A stretch of DNA of 64,000 nucleotides from Scheffersomyces stipitis CBS 6054 (Eukaryota > Ascomycota > Pichiomycetes > Serinales > Debaryomycetaceae), in the NCBI RefSeq assembly GCF_000209165.1, contig NC_009044.1, positions 558,001 through 622,000 on the forward strand, given 5' to 3'. A model generated the notes under the pieces. That model had not been told where the DNA came from, made no database searches, and saw nothing but the letters and a program-made list of their open reading frames with translations. Made by a program: the position numbers and the translations under genes. Below are positions 1 to 10,355 of the stretch, piece after piece (position 1 is the stretch's first letter; every line of letters starts with the position of its first letter).

Positions 1-567
1 TGGAGACTCAGTAGTATTACAGCGATTGTCTTAATTTGAAGCTGAGCAAGAGATTGAAGTCATTGAAGTCAAAATCTACCAATTGACAATCAGGAAATCG
101 AGGGATAATTAATAACTTAAATTAAAGACTTAGATCTATTCTCTACAATGTAAGAACTTCTAGAGAAAGTATGGCAGAAGATGCTCTTGTTAGCATCCCA
201 AATGCCAGCTCAAGTTACAAGAGGCTGGTGTGGTGCTGAAAAGAAAATTGTATTTCTTAGTACCCAATTTAAAACAAAGTGGAAGAAATTGGGGTTGTAT
301 TCAAAGATATCAAGAAATTATATCTTCCGAAAGGAGAAACCATTTTGATAGGGAAGGAAATGTAGCTTCAAGGGATTTTACTATTGCTAGATGGTACAGA
401 TTAGCAACTCCGAGTTGGAGATGAAGCACGTGACCGAAAGGTCATTTTAGATGAGAAAATCATAAGGGCTGCAGAAAAAAAGATTGAATAGTTTTCAGTA
501 GATTTTCACTATTCTGAAAGGATTGCCAAAGCAGTTGTCAAGAGTTCAGTTGTAGCCAGACACAGAC
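1..567. other. 5' flank of MAP2 with possible gene relic
   Basis: No intact gene is visible. A plus-strand frame at 279-491 reads as plausible protein for 70 codons, interrupted only by TAG at 363-365 and TAG at 402-404 and ended by TAG at 489-491. It is lysine- and glutamate-rich and I do not recognise the family. A short ATG frame from 171 ends after about 22 codons. The segment also holds a CACGTG E-box near 427-432. The rest should be the MAP2 promoter and 5' UTR. Confidence 0.4.
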
Positions 568-1899
568 ATGACAGCCGTAGAAGCAATAGTTGCAGACGCA
601 AGCCAGAAGGTGGACGAATTGAGCCTTTCTAAAGGCACATCTGCTGAATTGCAGAGTAAAGCTAGCGAGGTTGCAAATGGAGTTAAGAAGGAAGTGAAAA
701 ATGAAGATGGACAACAAGACGATGATGAAGAGGATGTAGATAACGAAGCTGGTACATCAGGTGAAAACAAACAGAAGAAGAAGAAGAAGAACAATAAAAA
801 GAAAAAGAAGAAGCTTGTCTCCATTGACAGTCTGTATCCTGATGGAAAGTTTCCAGAGGGTCAATGGATGGAGTATCCACTTGAAGTCAATTCTCACCGT
901 ACCACTTCTGAGGAGTTAAGATACTTGGACAGACAGCAGAACAACAGATGGGAAGATTTCCGTAAAGGAGCCGAGATCCACAGACGTGTACGTCACAAGG
1001 CTCAATCGTCCATCAGAGCCGGAATGTCCATGACTGAAATTGCTGACTTAATAGAGAATTCTGTGAGAAGCTACGCTGCTGCAGACCACACATTAAAAGC
1101 TGGTATAGGATTTCCAACTGGTTTGTCATTGAACCATGTCGCTGCCCATTATACCCCCAATACTGGAGACAAGTTGTCTCTCGGTAAAGATGACCTTATG
1201 AAGGTAGATATAGGAGTCCATGTCAATGGCCATATTTGTGACTCAGCCTTTACGATGACTTTGAATGATACTGGGAAATACGACAGTATCATGAAGGCTG
1301 TCAAGGATGCCACCAACACTGGTGTGAAGGAGGCTGGTATTGATGTCAGACTCAACGATATCGGTGAAGCCATTCAGGAAGTGATGGAGTCGTACGAAAT
1401 GGAGTTGGACGGAAAGACATATCCTGTCAAGTGTATCAAGAACTTGAACGGACACAACATTGGTGACTACATCATCCATTCCGGTAAAACCGTACCTATT
1501 GTAGCCAATGGGGATATGACGAAGATGGAAGAGGGTGAGACTTTCGCTATTGAGACGTTTGGATCGACCGGCAGAGGCTATGTCCTCACCGAGGGTGAAT
1601 GTTCGCACTATTCTCGAAACCAGAACATCGACGGCATCCGTGTTCCTTCCGAAAGAGCAAAGACATTGTTGAACTCTATCACATCCAACTTCGGAACATT
1701 GCCCTGGTGTCGTAGATACTTGGAGAGAACCGGTGAAGAGAAGTACTTGTTCGCTTTGAACCAGTTGGTCAGAGCAGGGATCGTGGAAGAATACCCTCCT
1801 CTTGTAGACATCAAAGGCAGTTACACAGCACAGTACGAGCACACCATCTTGTTACATCCCCACAAGAAGGAGGTTGTCACCCGTGGTGATGACTACTAG
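568..1899 (+). CDS. MAP2: Methionine aminopeptidase 2
   Basis: A 443-residue type 2 methionine aminopeptidase, which removes the initiator Met from nascent proteins in the cytosol when the second residue is small. Residues 1-85 are an acidic then lysine-rich extension with a poly-Lys block at about 70-82, typical of eukaryotic MetAP2 and linked in the family to ribosome association. The pita-bread catalytic domain follows. The five metal ligands are all present: D214 (VDIG), D225 (CDSAF), H296 (NGHNIG), E329 (AIETF) and E424 (QYEHT). The conserved active-site histidines H194 (AAHYTPN) and H304 (IHSGK) are also present. The type 2 insertion between H304 and the C terminus is there. Length matches the yeast enzyme (about 420). 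The first ATG in the frame is used. No defect seen; identity is secure. Confidence 0.97.
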   Translation: MTAVEAIVADASQKVDELSLSKGTSAELQSKASEVANGVKKEVKNEDGQQDDDEEDVDNEAGTSGENKQKKKKKNNKKKKKKLVSIDSLYPDGKFPEGQWMEYPLEVNSHRTTSEELRYLDRQQNNRWEDFRKGAEIHRRVRHKAQSSIRAGMSMTEIADLIENSVRSYAAADHTLKAGIGFPTGLSLNHVAAHYTPNTGDKLSLGKDDLMKVDIGVHVNGHICDSAFTMTLNDTGKYDSIMKAVKDATNTGVKEAGIDVRLNDIGEAIQEVMESYEMELDGKTYPVKCIKNLNGHNIGDYIIHSGKTVPIVANGDMTKMEEGETFAIETFGSTGRGYVLTEGECSHYSRNQNIDGIRVPSERAKTLLNSITSNFGTLPWCRRYLERTGEEKYLFALNQLVRAGIVEEYPPLVDIKGSYTAQYEHTILLHPHKKEVVTRGDDY

Positions 1900-3352
1900 T
1901 GCATTCATTAATCAGAACTCAGTAGTATATAGTTGCAATGTTGCAGCCAGTTGCAGACATGCAGGATTCAGAACACAAAAATGGACAGACTATAGTGACA
2001 ATAGCCACAGGCAGAGAAGTAGATTGGGAGACAGTTGTGGAGAAGGAGAATGTAGGAGTGTTAGTAGAAAGAATAGTAGGCATCGACTACAAATATCTAT
2101 TTTAGGTAAAGATTTTAGTGCGTATTTCTCTAATAAAGTGTGTCAAGCGAATTCCGATCGTGTAATAAAGAAACTCCAGTTCAGCATAAAGCAGAATGTG
2201 AAGCAATCCACCACCTGAATGTGCCAAATGGGTCTATTGTCTAGCGAACAATCTGCGGAGGAGTGACTTTCACGTGGCATGGGGAGACGTCCAACAGGTT
2301 TGTGTCGTATCGAGGCTGTTGCTCAACACAGGCTGCCCTTGTTGGGTAATGTAGATTTTTCGCAACCATGTGAAATAGGGAAAGGAAAAACTTGGAAGAA
2401 CAAGACAGTCTCGACTGCCATACCACCAAGTTGCCGAATGGAGGTAGAGAGAGTATACCGACAGAGAGAATACACCTACCACATCTGCCATTTACATCTT
2501 ATACCAAGTCAATTCTCTCTGTCGTCCCCAAACTTCTACAGCTTGACATTCCGTGGTGTCGAGCGGATCCCCACTAGTGAAATACCTATTTGAGTAATAA
2601 ACGTTGCAGTCGTGTGCGTGTGAAGATGAATATCACAGGGGCATTTATATGGCAAGGGAGTGGATGAAGGGCAAGATTGGAGACGGGCTAGCCGTGGAGT
2701 AGACCCAGTATTGTATGGAGAAGAGTCGAGCACGGAAACAACGAAAGTGGGAAAACGAGATTCAGGTGAAAAATTCTGAAAAATGGTGAAAAATTCAAAT
2801 GGCTGCGGTATAGGAGAAATATGAAATTGACAGAATAGAAAGAGCTATCAGACGTGCAATAAATTCTAGACGGATGTAATACATAGAGAGATAACAACTA
2901 CCATCACTAAAGATGTGTATTGTCTTTACGACACAAATATCAACCCATTGGCCCCCAGTCTGGCGATTCTAGCTATGCTTTCCACCGCCCCTCCACCATC
3001 CAGGCAAGAGGGGCATTAGGCGGTCGTGTCCCTGCCCAGGTTCTAAATTTCAGTTGCATTAATGGTATTCCTTATATAACCGGAGAGGAACCGGCAGAAA
3101 CAGGTACTCGACTTTTTGCGTTGTTGAATCCATCAATTGTTATCCGTATAGACTCCTATCCGAGCAAGCTCCAGATTCAACTTGATATTTGGTGATATTC
3201 TTGGTACAGCCGTCCGTTGAAAATCTCCAGTTCAAATTTACTACTAGTGTTCATATTCTCGAGCAATTCAATTTTCGCTGACTGAATATCTTACTGTGCT
3301 GTTCTTTTAAGAAGATCTCTATTTCATAAAGTATCTATTACCAACCAGCAAA
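1900..3352. other. Long intergenic region MAP2-SCS2
   Basis: This 1.45-kb stretch has only short overlapping frames with no recognisable domain, so I annotate no gene. Two identical 12-mers GGTGAAAAATTC lie at 2765-2776 and 2785-2796 with a third related TGAAAAAT between them. They resemble the yeast RRPE element (TGAAAAWTTT). A TATA-like CTTATATAA occurs near 3070, and the last about 300 bp before 3353 are the probable SCS2 promoter and leader. A small untranslated RNA cannot be excluded. Confidence 0.4.
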
Positions 3353-4780
3353 ATGGAAATCTCTCCTTCTGCCTTAGAGTTCAAGGGTATGTATAATAAC
3401 CGTTCTATGATCTGGTCAGTTGAGGACATATGTGTTACCCCTATAGACATCGATCCAGAGATACTCCATATCTCATCGAGACAACAGACTACATATCATA
3501 AACAGATTAATATGGAATTATCGCAAGATGTACACCATATTCATCGCATTGATTGCACCCTCCATCCGTCCTCCATCCATCCTAGTAATCTGCCATGAAA
3601 TCAACTATGTAGTGAGATCAATAATCACGTCTCATGCTAATCTCGCAATATCAGTATTTGAATCTGAAAGTCCTGAGAAATCTTGGAATTCAAACCACCA
3701 CCAGAAAACAACTTGATCAATTCAAACCATATAAACCTTAGGACCATCCATCACAATGATCATCTTCATTTTGCGTTGTCAATACTAACATTTATAGGCT
3801 CCTTCACCAAGCAGTCTACTCAATACTTGACTCTTACCAATACCACCAACTCCCCATTGGCCTTCAAAGTCAAGACCACGGCTCCAAAGTTGTACTGTGT
3901 CAGACCCAATGCCTCGGTCATCGATCCTGGCCGTTCTGCCCAGATCTCCATCATCTTGCAAGGCTTCTCGCTGCCATTGCAGAAGGATTACAAATGCAAA
4001 GACAAATTCTTGATTGTCTCGTTGCCATCGCCAGACGGCATCGATGCTTCCAAAATCGGTGAGTCCTGGGCCTCCTTAGAAGCCAAGTACAAGCTGGAAG
4101 TTATCTCCAAGAAGTTGAGAGTCAACTACGTCATTACAGAAGACGAACCAGATTATAACGGAGCTGCCAACAACCATGACATCTCCACGCCTACGATTCC
4201 CTCCGCTCCACAAGAGGTTTCTCAACGTGACATAGACACGTCTGCAATTGCTTCGACACCAGCTAAAGACTCAAGTAACGGATTTGCTTCTGGTAACTCA
4301 TTTGGTGGTGCTGCTGCAATTGGAGCAGGCGCCGCCGCTCTTGCTGGAGGTGCTGCTCTTGCTGGTTCGCATGGTCAACCAGAATTGCAGAGAGAGTTGG
4401 AAAACTCGTCTGCTCAAGTCAATAACTTGTCGCAGAGATTGGATTCCAACGCTGGCTTTCCACCTCAGCAACAGTTCCAACAACAGCCCCCTCAACAGTT
4501 CCAACAACTGCCAGAGCAGCAGTTCCAACAACAACAACAACAACCTCCACAGTTCCAACAGTACCAACAGCCTCCTCCACAATTCCAACAATACCAGCAG
4601 CCTCCTCCACAGCATTACCAACAACCTCCTCCTCAACAACAATACTCGGCTCCTCCAAAGGAAAAGGAATCCAAGCACCAAGAAGTTGTCAAGACCGAGG
4701 AACCTGTCAACGGTATTTCTTTGCCTCTTGCTATTGCCTTGATGGTTATCGCTTTCCTCTTGGGATGGTTGGTTTTCTGA
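3353..4780 (+). CDS. SCS2: VAP-family ER membrane protein Scs2 (spliced)
   Basis: Joined from exon 3353-3386 and exon 3798-4780, giving 338 residues. Scs2/VAP is a tail-anchored ER protein. Its MSP domain binds FFAT-motif proteins and phosphatidic acid, tethers ER to plasma membrane and affects inositol regulation. The first exon gives MEISPSALEFK; the codon split across the junction is GGC, and exon 2 continues with SFTKQSTQYLTL, as expected of an MSP fold. The FFAT-binding strand FKVKTTAPKLYCVRPN is intact. A low-complexity Gln/Pro linker occupies about residues 220-300, and a C-terminal membrane anchor lies in the last 22 residues (GISLPLAIALMVIAFLLGWL). Reading the second exon alone from an upstream in-frame ATG inside the intron would lose the first MSP strand. 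The Gln/Pro linker is much longer than I expect in the family. Confidence 0.93.
3387..3797 (+). other. SCS2 spliceosomal intron
   Basis: A 411-nt intron. The 5' splice site is GTATGT at 3387-3392, the branch point is a perfect TACTAAC at 3783-3789, and the acceptor is TATAG ending at 3797, only 8 nt after the branch point. Such short branch-to-acceptor spacing is common in this yeast group. Splicing joins the two halves of a Gly codon and restores the VAP N terminus. The position, after 11 codons, fits the usual 5' bias of yeast introns. Confidence 0.93.
4553..4612 (+). repeat. 30-bp tandem repeat in SCS2 linker
   Basis: Two adjacent 30-bp units (4553-4582 and 4583-4612) encode FQQYQQPPPQ twice, and a shorter degenerate copy follows. 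The surrounding 4465-4650 is CAA/CAG and CCT/CCA rich. This is an in-frame coding repeat, probably polymorphic in copy number. Confidence 0.85.
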
Positions 4781-5438
4781 TCTATTCTGAGTAAATCTAG
4801 ACCTGAAGTAGGTCTGGTCTCTGTATAGATCTAGACTCTGAACAAAGCTGATGGTAACGTGGAAATCGTCCGTGTTGATTCACTGTCGATTTGATTCTCT
4901 CTCTTTCCGACGCACCGTTCTCATTGGTCGTTGACGTGTCTCTGTATTAATGCTATTATACTGCTTGCCTTAACTATGACCACAATGTGGATAAGTGTGA
5001 AAAAATTAGTTGTTTCTCTATTTATATCTTTATAAAACTATCAGTTGACAAGACCACAGGTGTAGAATGTAAACAGAACATAGCATATTGGCAGAATAGT
5101 AGATAATCCATATGGCATAGTCTTCACGCTATATATATATTCAACGGCGCTACCAACATCGACTCCTGCACATTGACCAAAAATGTTTACTTGAAAAACA
5201 TCATTCTTTCTGACTTAATCGTAGAACTCCATTTTCTTCAGAGTACCTAATGGACATATAGCACGAAACGTCATTGTAGACCTACGACGAACGCCGAACC
5301 TGCTCAGACATTCCTCCATTCGCTTATCCATAGTCATAACTTATACGAAATTGTAATTTCGACTCATACACTATATCATAAATAGTAAATCTAGAATTCT
5401 AGAAATACGAATCAACAATTCACAATCAACATATTATT
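4781..5438. other. Intergenic region SCS2-AVT
   Basis: 658 bp between two plus-strand genes. It holds the SCS2 3' end (a TAGACCTGAAGTAGGTCTGG stem-like stretch near 4798-4818) and the transporter promoter. AT runs near 5135-5145 could serve as TATA. No gene or RNA is recognised. Confidence 0.5.
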
Positions 5439-6857
5439 ATGGGAAGAGCTACTATTAAATCTGGAACAATCAACCTTCTCAACACCATTATTGGTGCGGG
5501 GATTCTTGCAATGCCCTACGGGTTAAAATCGAACGGGTTGCTCTTTGGTTGTCTCTTGATAATCTGGTCTTCCTTGACTTCATCGTTTGGCTTATATCTC
5601 CAGAACAAAGTCGCTAAATACACTCAGCAACAAGGAGCAGTGTCATACTTCAGTTTGGCACAGTTGACATATCCGCAGCTATCGGTTGTTTTTGATTCGG
5701 CCATCTCCATCAAGTGCTTTGGTGTTGGCGTCAGTTACTTGGTGGTGATTGGCGACTTAATGCCCAAAATCATGGAGAGCTTGAACGTCAAGGACGAGTC
5801 ACTTTTCATGGAAAGAAACTTCTGGATCACCGTCTTCATGGTAGTATTGGTGGTACCCTTGTCGTACTTAAAGAAGTTGGACTCGTTGAAGTATACCTCT
5901 GTCGTTGCCTTGTTCTCTGTTGTGTACTTAATCTGTCTTGTTATTGAACACTATGTCGCCCACGACATTCCTACGGAAACGTTGGAAATTGATTGGTTTG
6001 GCCCCAAGAGTATAAAGTCAACATTGAGTTCATTCCCTATCTTCGTTTTTGCGTATACGTGCCACCAGAATATGTTTGCAATCATCAACGAGTTGAAACC
6101 AAGTGAAACTGACGGTTCTCAAACAAGACAGTCTAATCTCATCATTAGAAATGCTATTTGCACGGCTGCTGCTTCCTATTTAGTAGTCGGTGTCATCGGC
6201 TACTTGACCTTTGGAAATTCGGTCAACGGTAATATTATAACCATGTACCCTAAGAATTCAATTCTGTCGTTGATTGGGCGTCTCTGTATTGTTATAATGG
6301 TCAGTTTGTCGTTCCCATTGCAATGCCACCCATGTAGAGGTTCTGTGAACCATGTGATTCATTTTATCACCCAGGGTGTAGTCAGCGCCAAAGTCAGGAA
6401 CCAATTGCAACGTGAAGGTTATACCTCTTTGACATCAGACATTGAATCTTTGAACTCTCTTGCTAGTGACTCAATTCAAGATGAGTCTTTCATCTCCACG
6501 ACACCAATGGAAGGTGCACAGGACACCGACGGGCACGATCCAATTATTGTGCCATTGACTTCAAAGAAGTTCTACATAATCACAACAGTGATTGTTCTTA
6601 GTTCATACCTTGTTGCCATAACTGTTACTTCTTTGGAGCACGTTTTAGCCTTTGTGGGCTCCACTGGTTCGACGTCTATTTCTTTTATATTGCCAGGCTT
6701 GTTTGGGTTCTTGTTGATCAAGCCCTTGGGAGATGCTACCAAACTCAATGCTTTAGAAAAGTTCAGCAAATATGGTGGTTTGGCATTGGCTATATGGGGT
6801 GGTATTGTCATGATCGTCTGTTTGAGTGCGACGATATTTTTAGGTGCAACCCACTAA
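5439..6857 (+). CDS. AVT6: Vacuolar amino acid transporter, Avt5/Avt6 type
   Basis: A 472-residue protein of the amino acid/auxin permease (AAAP) family. In yeast Avt5/Avt6 sit in the vacuolar membrane, and Avt6 exports acidic amino acids to the cytosol. The start MGRATIKSGTINLLNTIIGAGILAMPYGL is the family's TM1 signature, with the unwound GAGILAMPY. The block IKCFGVGVSYLVVIGDLMPKI is characteristic of the Avt5/6/7 branch. About 11 hydrophobic segments are visible, and an acidic hydrophilic loop lies at about residues 325-370. Length fits Avt6 (448) and Avt5 (509). Avt5 versus Avt6 cannot be decided by eye, because pre-duplication yeasts usually carry one gene for both. The C-terminal end is only 114 bp from the SPC105 stop, so the two genes converge. 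Confidence 0.85.
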   Translation: MGRATIKSGTINLLNTIIGAGILAMPYGLKSNGLLFGCLLIIWSSLTSSFGLYLQNKVAKYTQQQGAVSYFSLAQLTYPQLSVVFDSAISIKCFGVGVSYLVVIGDLMPKIMESLNVKDESLFMERNFWITVFMVVLVVPLSYLKKLDSLKYTSVVALFSVVYLICLVIEHYVAHDIPTETLEIDWFGPKSIKSTLSSFPIFVFAYTCHQNMFAIINELKPSETDGSQTRQSNLIIRNAICTAAASYLVVGVIGYLTFGNSVNGNIITMYPKNSILSLIGRLCIVIMVSLSFPLQCHPCRGSVNHVIHFITQGVVSAKVRNQLQREGYTSLTSDIESLNSLASDSIQDESFISTTPMEGAQDTDGHDPIIVPLTSKKFYIITTVIVLSSYLVAITVTSLEHVLAFVGSTGSTSISFILPGLFGFLLIKPLGDATKLNALEKFSKYGGLALAIWGGIVMIVCLSATIFLGATH

Positions 6858-6971
6858 AACGGGCATCTTGAATCTAAACGGTATTCTTTAGTACAATTTC
6901 CATAGAGAAGCATTACGACAACATTATTATCATGGTATGTATTTGTCCTCATATACGATTAAATATTAATA

Positions 6972-9900
6972 TTACATAGTCATTAGCGTCTTGAGTGATT
7001 CCATGGACACGATGCCATTGCCAGCAAGATCACCAATAATATCTGACTTGATCTGTTCTTCTTCCAAGTCTATAATAGAACGAACGATAGTCCCACTCAA
7101 TTGCATCCTACTGGCATAGTTCATAAGATCATCCAATTTCAACTTGCAAGTCAACAAATATTTGTATCCAGTCGAATTGTAGTAATGTACGCTGAAAGCA
7201 AGATGCCCTTCCTCTTGAATCCATTGAACAGGGAATTTGTTGGACACCTTGTAGATATCCATATCTATCTTCTTTATTACTTTCCATAGCGCAGCAAAGC
7301 TCTTGAAATTATCTACAACATTATCTCCTTTAACAACAGGTAAGATAAAATCAGACAACTTCTCCAAGAGCTTGGGATTGTACAATTGGCAAGAAACGTC
7401 CTCACGGACTGAATAGTCAGCTCTGGGATTTTCTTTTTGGAAATCAAATACACAATCAAAGGTTTTGTCAAACTGAAACACCACCTTGGAACCTTCAATT
7501 CTCTCCAATTTTAAGTTGGCAAGCTTTTGAAGTAGGGAATACTTCTGGCAAATAGTGTTGAGTTCTTTCATCTCAAATCTTCTGCTGTTACGAACAATCT
7601 TTTCTTGTTCAGCAATCTCTTCATTCAATATCTGTTTTTGCTTCTTGGTTTCAGTCACAGCGTCGTTTATTTTACTTAATTCGTCATTCTTGTTTTGTAA
7701 TTCATCCTTCAACTTCAGGAGCTTCTCTGAAGTCAATAGCAACTGCTTTTTGATAGAAAGAGCTTCCTCAACGGAGAATTCTCCTAGTCTCGACCTGAAA
7801 GATCTCAATGAAGTAATCCTCTCTTTTAATTCTACTAGATATTGTCTACTTCGGGATATTATGACATCTATCTTCACAATATCCCTTTCTAAGTAGTCTT
7901 TGTCTTTGACAAGTCTCTGATATCTATCTTCAAGTTCAGCAAGTAGGTTGGTGGTCAATTGACTTCTCCAGTCATACCAGGTCTTTCGCGATTGAAACCG
8001 GGAGAAATCTTTCACCAATTGTAATTTCACGTTAAGCACTTGCCGCTCATCTTCCGAAGCTGAGTAGTATTCTTTGAAGAGTATAGGATTGCTTACAGCA
8101 ATAGTCTTAGAATATTGCAAAAACATGTCTCGTCCTTCCTTGATGTTTTTGCTCAATTCTTCGCAGCTGAATCGATATAAAGATAGTAATTCGATACGAG
8201 GCAAGCCAGCAATGTAATCAGCAAGCTTCAAATTCAATCCCTTTGAAGAACTGGTTACGCTTAATCTGTTGATACTGTCGACATCAATGTCCAAATCGTC
8301 GTAAAACTTTAGTTGTACATCATTCATGAAATCGTCTAGACTCACTGGCTCATAATCATCATAATCTTCATCTGCCAGCTCAACTTGAGAAAGTTCAGCA
8401 AGAGGAATCTTAGTTGTACTGACGACTTCTTGTGCAATACTAATCGACGACAGATCCATGATCATGGAAGTTTCGTCCATGGTCATACTAACGATATTCG
8501 AATCATTGGTCAGATGTGATTTTTCTTCTGGCCCGATATTTGTGATTTCGTTGTTCGTTTGTGTAAGCTCCATTGGAACAGTTGTGTCTAATCCAATATC
8601 ATTCACTTGATTTTCTTGTTCCTGATCTGCTTTTTCTTTATTTTCCTGCTCATTATTCTTTTGTTCAAAAGTAGAAACTTCCCGTTTCAGCAAGACTTCT
8701 GTATTCTGCAAAGGTTCAGAAGTTTGAACGTGACTGGAACTTATTGTTGAAATTGATTGTGTTAATTCCATTGGAGTTTCTTCTTCTTCTGCTAGTTCTT
8801 CTTGTTCCTGTTCTTGTTCTCCAATATTTGACTTTGTTATGGTGCTGATAGATTGAGTAATCTCCATAGTTTGATCGACCTGTTCGGTATTAGGCTCTAT
8901 AGTGTTTACAGCTTGGGTGAACTCCATAGTCTGTTCTTCCTGCGAGTCGTTGTTTAGAATATTGTCTTGTAAATGTTCTCCTGAATATTCTTTAGTTTCT
9001 ACAACTACGTTTTCTGTTAAAGTAATTTCTGAATTTTGATTTCCATTACCATTATTGGAAACCTCATTCGCAGCAGACTGACTGACTCTTTCAATTGTAG
9101 GTTCATTCAGTTCTTCGGTTATGGTGGTGAGAGTATGATCTTCATGAACAACTTGGGCGATTGAGAACGGCTGAGTCAACTCCATTGTTACTTCTTCTTC
9201 TATTTCTTGGACAAGTTCTTCTTTGTCATGCAATACATCTACTTCCTGTACTTCATTTGATTCCTTGACAAAATTTTGTACTGATGGTTGTGGAGCTATT
9301 CTTTGTGTTCCTGTCAACTCCATATCTGAACTTTGTTCTTCATCATCAGACAGAGTAGCCATATGAACAGCAGATAGTTCTTGGTTAGCAACTGGTTCAA
9401 TCTCCTTTTCTGGAGGAATTAATACAACTTGTTGAATCTGTATTTGCTCCGTCAACTCCATCGTTTGCTCCTCATCGGAATCATCGTTTCTTTCAAGAAT
9501 AGAAGTCGATCGCGAAAATGTATCTTCAATGATTAAAGACGCATTTTGGATTTTCTCATTTAGCTTAGCCATACCAACTACTGCAGCATCAGCAGCTCGT
9601 TCTAAATCTTCAATTTCAGGCTCTTCATCCAGACTATCGCTATCTACCAACATTTCAAGGCCATCTTCGGGGCTATTGTATAATTCTTCAACGTCTGCAT
9701 TTTCAGTTCCAGCCACCAGAATTTCATGTTCAAAGCCTACAGATCCGTGAGATAACAGCGGAAACCCAGAGATCGTTTTCCGTCTCTTATTCGATCCATT
9801 CTGACTAGTGTATGGCACGAAATCAAACTTGTGGAGTGTGACTTCTGGTGCAAAAGATACTCTTCTTCTGTTGTTAAGTATTGGTAAAGTATTGTCTTTC

Positions 9901-9983
9901 AAAATGCTCTTCTGTGGAAACGCGTTCCTTTCCATTCTGGGATCAACATTCTCTTTGTCTCTTATATTTTCTGGATGCTCCAT
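6972..9983 (-). CDS. SPC105: Kinetochore scaffold Spc105/KNL1
   Basis: A 1003-residue KNL1-family protein, which links outer-kinetochore microtubule binding to the spindle checkpoint. Near the N terminus is the PP1-docking motif RVSF (residues 41-44) inside NRRRVSFAPEVTLHKFDF. A basic NKRRK follows at 65-69. An acidic low-complexity region then carries a spaced array of MELT motifs, which when phosphorylated by Mps1 recruit Bub3-Bub1. Seven near-consensus copies lie at about 175, 221, 267, 353 (MEFT), 373 (MEIT), 405 and 471, with degenerate ones near 320 and 502. Residues about 540-880 form the conserved Spc7/Spc105 region with long coiled coils (for example KKQLLLTSEKLLKLKDELQN). The last about 120 residues match the RWD/Mis12-binding end. 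Yeast Spc105 is 917 residues. Sequence outside these motifs is poorly conserved in the family, but the motif order leaves little doubt. Confidence 0.95.
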   Translation of the reverse strand: MEHPENIRDKENVDPRMERNAFPQKSILKDNTLPILNNRRRVSFAPEVTLHKFDFVPYTSQNGSNKRRKTISGFPLLSHGSVGFEHEILVAGTENADVEELYNSPEDGLEMLVDSDSLDEEPEIEDLERAADAAVVGMAKLNEKIQNASLIIEDTFSRSTSILERNDDSDEEQTMELTEQIQIQQVVLIPPEKEIEPVANQELSAVHMATLSDDEEQSSDMELTGTQRIAPQPSVQNFVKESNEVQEVDVLHDKEELVQEIEEEVTMELTQPFSIAQVVHEDHTLTTITEELNEPTIERVSQSAANEVSNNGNGNQNSEITLTENVVVETKEYSGEHLQDNILNNDSQEEQTMEFTQAVNTIEPNTEQVDQTMEITQSISTITKSNIGEQEQEQEELAEEEETPMELTQSISTISSSHVQTSEPLQNTEVLLKREVSTFEQKNNEQENKEKADQEQENQVNDIGLDTTVPMELTQTNNEITNIGPEEKSHLTNDSNIVSMTMDETSMIMDLSSISIAQEVVSTTKIPLAELSQVELADEDYDDYEPVSLDDFMNDVQLKFYDDLDIDVDSINRLSVTSSSKGLNLKLADYIAGLPRIELLSLYRFSCEELSKNIKEGRDMFLQYSKTIAVSNPILFKEYYSASEDERQVLNVKLQLVKDFSRFQSRKTWYDWRSQLTTNLLAELEDRYQRLVKDKDYLERDIVKIDVIISRSRQYLVELKERITSLRSFRSRLGEFSVEEALSIKKQLLLTSEKLLKLKDELQNKNDELSKINDAVTETKKQKQILNEEIAEQEKIVRNSRRFEMKELNTICQKYSLLQKLANLKLERIEGSKVVFQFDKTFDCVFDFQKENPRADYSVREDVSCQLYNPKLLEKLSDFILPVVKGDNVVDNFKSFAALWKVIKKIDMDIYKVSNKFPVQWIQEEGHLAFSVHYYNSTGYKYLLTCKLKLDDLMNYASRMQLSGTIVRSIIDLEEEQIKSDIIGDLAGNGIVSMESLKTLMTM

Positions 9984-10355
9984 TCTGATTAGAGAAGGTA
10001 AAGAGTGGAGTTAATAACGCTTTAAGATATATAAATTGTCTTGTTTACATTTGGTAAACAAAATGCAACCGACTGCAGACAATCACAGCGCGTCTTTTGT
10101 TGCACAGATTTTGCAATCGTTCCTGTTTTACTTACAGGACCAACTGGTGGAAGATAGGAAAATTCCAGAGCTGTAATTGTTGTAAACATATATCGATATA
10201 GCTCCATAATATTCTGTTTATGTCAATTCTTTTTTGTGCATCTTAACAACTTTCCTTTTTTTGCATTTCAATTGGCTCCAAATTGCATGGCTGGGAGAAA
10301 TTCTTCCTACTAATACTTTTGTGTAGGTTTGTCAATTAGCTCTATAAATACATAC
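9984..10355. other. Intergenic region CLC-SPC105
   Basis: 372 bp between two minus-strand genes, holding the SPC105 promoter and the CLC 3' end. T-rich and A-rich runs are present, but no gene or clear factor site is recognised. Confidence 0.4.

Noticed and set aside
1243..1842. 199-codon antisense frame within MAP2
   Set aside because: A mirror of a highly conserved coding sequence on the other strand, with no independent support.
1874..2218. 114-codon frame overlapping the MAP2 3' end
   Set aside because: Out of frame with MAP2, no domain or composition typical of protein, and it starts inside a conserved gene.
2562..2578. GGATCCCCACTAGT looks like cloning polylinker
   Set aside because: It differs from vector polylinkers by inserted bases and the flanks are ordinary yeast DNA. 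Coincidence.
3683..4780. SCS2 read as an uninterrupted 365-residue protein from 3683
   Set aside because: The extra N terminus comes from intron sequence. Splice signals and the VAP N terminus from exon 1 fit much better.
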